Below are positions 14,378-16,723 of a DNA stretch of 16,723 bases, piece after piece. The position numbers and the translations under genes are program-made. The stretch's first letter is position 1. Every line of letters starts with the position of its first letter. The notes beneath the pieces are model-generated. The model did not search any database, was not told where the DNA came from, and worked only from the letters and a program-made list of their open reading frames with translations. The DNA comes from Desulfobacteraceae bacterium (GTDB lineage Bacteria > Desulfobacterota > Desulfobacteria > Desulfobacterales > Desulfosalsimonadaceae): contig JAGGYV010000017.1 of assembly GCA_021162325.1 (NCBI GenBank), positions 1 through 16,723 on the forward strand, in the 5' to 3' direction.

Positions 14378-14559
14378 GCCCCTGTAAGGGCCGCGCATAA
14401 TAGCCCAGGGCAATGCCCTGGCTTTTTGGTTATATGATTTTCAGCCCTGAAAGGGCGTGACATAATTCAAACCCATGTTACGCCCTTTCAGGGCTGAATC
14501 TATTTTCTACCCATTCCCGGGGCGTTGCCCCGGTCTGATATGTAATGCCCCTTCAGGGC
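14378..14559. repeat. Symmetric array of six REP-like triloop palindromes
   Basis: Six small palindromes with three-base centres: GCCCCT-GTA-AGGGCC (centre 14385), CCAGGGC-AAT-GCCCTGG (14413), GCCCT-GAA-AGGGC (14450), GCCCT-TTC-AGGGC (14488), CCGGGGC-GTT-GCCCCGG (14525) and GCCC-CTTCA-GGGC (14553). The gaps between centres are 28, 37, 38, 37 and 28, so the set is symmetric about 14469. The two inner palindromes sit in 23-base inverted arms (14440-14462 and 14476-14498) with one mismatch. No coding capacity. The second palindrome is followed by CTTTTTGG and may terminate hydrolase transcripts. I recall similar GCCCTGAAAGGGC repeats as dispersed elements in several phyla. Confidence 0.8.
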
Positions 14560-14641
14560 TTTTCCCCTATCCCCCAAATCCTGAAGCCAAAATTCATCCT
14601 TCAATTGTCCGTTTTTTTTATCCGGTCAACTTATCGGTTAT

Positions 14642-15205
14642 TTAAAAATAAAAAAACCCAACAATAATCACCGCAAGGATCACCCCGCCCCATAAAATCA
14701 GCTGGCTAAGTGGCATCCCCGAATTTTCCGTGCCTGAACCAAATCGTGTGTCAGATGGTGATGGCTTTCCTCCTGAAATAGCTGGCTGATCATTTTCGAT
14801 GCCGGCACGCAATTGGGCCATCTGTTCGACACTCAGGACCGTCGTTCCGTCAAAATCATCCGGCGAAACACTGCCGCTATGATTTTTTGACTGGTTATCC
14901 GTTTCAATTGTCACCCGCATAGAGAACTTGCCGAGATTAATGACATCATTGCTCTTTAAAGTGGCTTCATTAATCTGCATGTCATTTAAAAAGGTACCAT
15001 TGGTACTGCCCATATCCTTGACGATATAAGGGCCGCCGATGGATCTCTCAATCCGCGTGTGTTGACGCGAAATCCCGCTGTTATCAATAAAAATATCCGC
15101 CGACGGAATACGACCGATCTCCACAACATCCTGCGTAAAAGCATACGTTTTGAGGATGTTATCTTTTATAGCCAGCTCAATTTTCATTACCTGATCGTTG
15201 CGCAT
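14642..15205 (-). CDS. FHA-domain protein with C-terminal membrane anchor
   Basis: A 187-aa protein. The forkhead-associated domain spans about 8-101 with all key phosphothreonine-binding residues: G31-R32 (EIGR), S46-R47-x-H49 (ISRQH) and N69-G70 (GSTNGTF). Then comes a polar linker (about 102-165) containing DDFDGTTVLSVEQM, and a hydrophobic segment 166-187 (LSQLILWGGVILAVIIVG) ending the protein: a tail anchor with the FHA domain in the cytoplasm. It likely binds phosphothreonine made by the Hanks kinase encoded nearby. ATG at 15205 follows TTGGAGAG. It is transcribed divergently from the phosphatase-kinase pair from its own strong promoter. Confidence 0.92.
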   Translation of the reverse strand: MRNDQVMKIELAIKDNILKTYAFTQDVVEIGRIPSADIFIDNSGISRQHTRIERSIGGPYIVKDMGSTNGTFLNDMQINEATLKSNDVINLGKFSMRVTIETDNQSKNHSGSVSPDDFDGTTVLSVEQMAQLRAGIENDQPAISGGKPSPSDTRFGSGTENSGMPLSQLILWGGVILAVIIVGFFYF

Positions 15206-15279
15206 TGGTTACTCTCCAAGCATGGTTCGGTAATTTGCTACTTGAATTAGAAAGGGAATGAATTTTTATTTTGGTGCAT

Positions 15280-15309
15280 ATTATATGGGTTTATTTTTTT
15301 TTATGTCAA
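15280..15309 (-). promoter_or_regulatory. Consensus sigma-70 promoter of the FHA gene
   Basis: On the minus strand a perfect TTGACA (15309-15304) and a perfect TATAAT (15285-15280) are separated by an 18-base A-rich spacer. Transcription would start near 15273, giving a 5' leader of about 68 bases. Both hexamers match consensus, so expression is probably strong and housekeeping-type. Confidence 0.85.
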
Positions 15310-15415
15310 GATTTATCCTGTGCGTCTCTTATTTGCCATGAATCACAGCTCACAAATATGATTGATGTTTCACACAATATGCGATAATAATACAAATGAA
15401 TGATGCTCACAATTC

Positions 15416-15582
15416 TGACGGCTTCGTAAAAAGTCCAAATTCTGTGTTGCGCTGCATCCTTCGTTCCTTCAAAGTACGCTAAGTACGAATCATCACTCAG
15501 GATTTGCGCGCCTTGCCAATTTTATAAGATTGGTGAACTTTTATACTTTGCCGTCGGAATCTGACTTTTTACGAGACTATCA
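15416..15582. mobile_element. MITE-like element with TCGTAAAAAGTC inverted ends
   Basis: TCGTAAAAAGTC at 15424-15435 is repeated exactly inverted at 15563-15574; the full ends TGACGGCT... and TGATAGTC... agree at 16 of 20 positions. ATTC flanks both sides (15412-15415 and 15583-15586), a candidate 4-bp target-site duplication. The interior (TGTTGCGCTGCATCCTTCG, GATTTGCGCGCCTTG) is non-coding and resembles a dispersed repeat I recall from Desulfobacterales. It lies between the FHA promoter and the phosphatase gene. Confidence 0.65.
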
Positions 15583-15630
15583 ATTCTGTTATTTAAAAAT
15601 CATCAATCAGATCATCTTCAGGTACGGTAT

Positions 15631-16521
15631 ATGAATTATTTAAAATATGGTTTCAGCACCCATGTGGGGAACGTCCGCTCTCACAATGAAGATTATTTTC
15701 GCACCGAGCCTGAATGGGGGCTTTGGATTATTGCAGACGGCATGGGCGGCCATAAAGGCGGTGAGACCGCATCCACCATTGCCGCCGACTTTATTGTTGA
15801 TAAGATTAAAAAAGGGGACCCTTTAAAAAAATCCATCGCACAGGCACACCACGCCATTTTACAGGCGAGCAAAGAAGGTAAAGGGCCTGAAGGGATGGGA
15901 ACAACGGTTGTCGCCTTTAAAATAAATGGTCATGACTATGAAATTGCGTGGGTAGGTGATTGCCGGGCATATTTGTGGGACAGCATTACGCTGAAACAGT
16001 TAACAAAAGACCATTCTTACGTTCAACATCTTGTAGATACGGGGGTCATAACTGCCAGCGAATCTGCCGGCCATCCCTACCAGGATGTCCTTATTCAAGC
16101 ACTGGGGGCAACGGATATCAAAGAAGTTAATGTGGAAACGATTAACCATGAATTTCATCAAAATGAACAGGTTCTGCTATGCAGCGATGGGCTGACCAAA
16201 GAAATTTCGGACAGGGGCATTGCCGATGCACTGTCCCTTGAATTAAAGGAGCAGGAAAAAGTGGATCTATTGATCCGGACGGCATTACAAAATGGGGGAA
16301 AGGATAATATCTCCGCCATACTGATTTCCGCAGATGATAATGCCCCGGCCAGAATGCCGGAGAGCGATACGGTGCCCATCAATACGAAAGAATTAATGTC
16401 GGCGGGGGATACCGTTCCCATCAATACTGAAAAATTACTGCCACCCACCAATTTTTTATTTTTAAAAAAACTGCAATTCTGGCTGAAACGAATATTAAAA
16501 AAAAAAATTAAACCCCAATAA
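15631..16521 (+). CDS. PP2C-family Ser/Thr protein phosphatase with repeated DTVPINT tail
   Basis: Metal-dependent phosphatase that removes phosphate from Ser/Thr of Hanks-kinase targets. PP2C core about 1-232: RSHNED (E20, D21), ADGMGGHKGGE (D36, G37), GMGTTVVA, WVGDCRAY (D110), LTKDHS, LLCSDGLT (D186) and GGKDNISAI (D225, N226) supply the metal-site aspartates. The tail has two copies of DTVPINT (246-252 and 260-266), then a hydrophobic-basic end (NFLFLKKLQFWLKRILKKK) that could lie on the membrane. ATG at 15631; only a weak AGGT precedes it. The kinase gene follows after 21 bases, the standard pairing of kinase and cognate phosphatase. Confidence 0.95.
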   Translation: MNYLKYGFSTHVGNVRSHNEDYFRTEPEWGLWIIADGMGGHKGGETASTIAADFIVDKIKKGDPLKKSIAQAHHAILQASKEGKGPEGMGTTVVAFKINGHDYEIAWVGDCRAYLWDSITLKQLTKDHSYVQHLVDTGVITASESAGHPYQDVLIQALGATDIKEVNVETINHEFHQNEQVLLCSDGLTKEISDRGIADALSLELKEQEKVDLLIRTALQNGGKDNISAILISADDNAPARMPESDTVPINTKELMSAGDTVPINTEKLLPPTNFLFLKKLQFWLKRILKKKIKPQ

Positions 16522-16542
16522 AATTAGTTTGATACGGATTCC

Positions 16543-16723
16543 ATGATTGATCTCCCCAATTACGAAATCGGAAAACTGGCTGGCCGCGGCGGTGTCGCTG
16601 AAGTATATCTGGCAAGGCACAAACTGCTGGATCGAACGGTTGCCATAAAAATTATTTCTCCCGCACATGCGGATGACCTGGCGGACAAACGGTTTCTAAA
16701 AGAAGCCAAAGTGGTTGCCGGAC
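16543..16723 (+). CDS. Hanks-type Ser/Thr protein kinase (5' part, cut by window end)
   Basis: The first 60 codons run off the right edge. They show a protein kinase N-lobe: YEIGKLAGRGGVAEVYLARH with the glycine-rich loop G14-x-G16-G17-x-A-E-V, the ATP-binding lysine K36 in VAIK, and the alpha-C glutamate E54 in KRFLKEAK. This is the PknB-like bacterial arrangement. ATG at 16543 follows ACGGATTCC, 21 bases after the phosphatase stop, so the two are almost certainly one operon. The catalytic loop, any membrane segment and any sensor domain lie outside the window. Confidence 0.93.
   Translation, partial: MIDLPNYEIGKLAGRGGVAEVYLARHKLLDRTVAIKIISPAHADDLADKRFLKEAKVVAG

Larger units (their letters stand above)
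15206..15630. other. Intergenic region between the divergent FHA and phosphatase genes
   Basis: 425 bases holding the FHA promoter (15280-15309), a leader of roughly 70 bases and a MITE-like element (15416-15582). About 48 bases remain between the element and the phosphatase start, where I see no consensus promoter. No gene is evident. Confidence 0.6.

Noticed and set aside
14378..14559. CRISPR-like array from regularly spaced palindromes
   Set aside because: The palindromes differ from each other, the spacing is 28/37/38 and symmetric, and the intervening sequences pair across the centre, unlike CRISPR spacers.

Overview
The window looks like chromosome from a Desulfobacterota (delta-proteobacterial) sulfate reducer, probably of the Desulfobacterales. 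The main reason is the long co-directional run rpmF-fabG-acpP-rpiB-glyA-comEB-nrdR-ribD-ribE-ribBA-ribH-nusB, a gene order I associate with that phylum. Other support comes from a TrpB2-type tryptophan synthase, frequent TTG starts after good ribosome binding sites, a moderate G+C content, and intergenic palindromic repeats of types I recall from Desulfobacterales genomes. The taxon is an inference; no 16S or other decisive marker is present.

Left edge (1-1600): the 3' end of a gene with a DnaA domain IV-like helix-turn-helix, probably the tail of a REP-associated Y1 transposase; a 400-base stretch without a convincing gene; then a cytidylate kinase-like P-loop protein. tRNA-Gln(CUG) and gltX follow on the minus strand, the tRNA with its own promoter and an intrinsic terminator. 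A divergent promoter region (about 3030-3265) separates gltX from the housekeeping run.

Housekeeping run (3266-13400, plus strand): ribosomal protein L32, two fatty-acid genes (FabG, ACP), RpiB, GlyA, dCMP deaminase, NrdR, a full riboflavin set (RibD, RibE, RibBA, RibH), NusB, TrpB2 and a small Cys-motif protein. The themes are fatty acid synthesis, pentose phosphates feeding ribulose-5-phosphate to RibBA, one-carbon supply by GlyA, dUMP/dTMP supply by dCMP deaminase, and NrdR control of ribonucleotide reductase. The usual fab partners plsX, fabH, fabD and fabF are absent. A 12-codon sequence resembling the AcpS N-terminus lies between acpP and rpiB.

Repeat-rich zone (10.6-15.6 kb): four different imperfectly palindromic elements plus a 16-bp tandem repeat fill the larger gaps. 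The most structured is a set of six small triloop palindromes at 14378-14559 whose centres are symmetric about 14469 (gaps 28, 37, 38, 37 and 28).

Right edge (14642-16723): a phospho-signalling module with a C-terminally anchored FHA protein (minus strand, near-consensus sigma-70 promoter), then a PP2C phosphatase and the start of a Hanks-type Ser/Thr kinase on the plus strand. The phosphatase tail carries a duplicated DTVPINT motif and the FHA protein a TTVLS motif. These are candidate phosphothreonine sites linking the three proteins.
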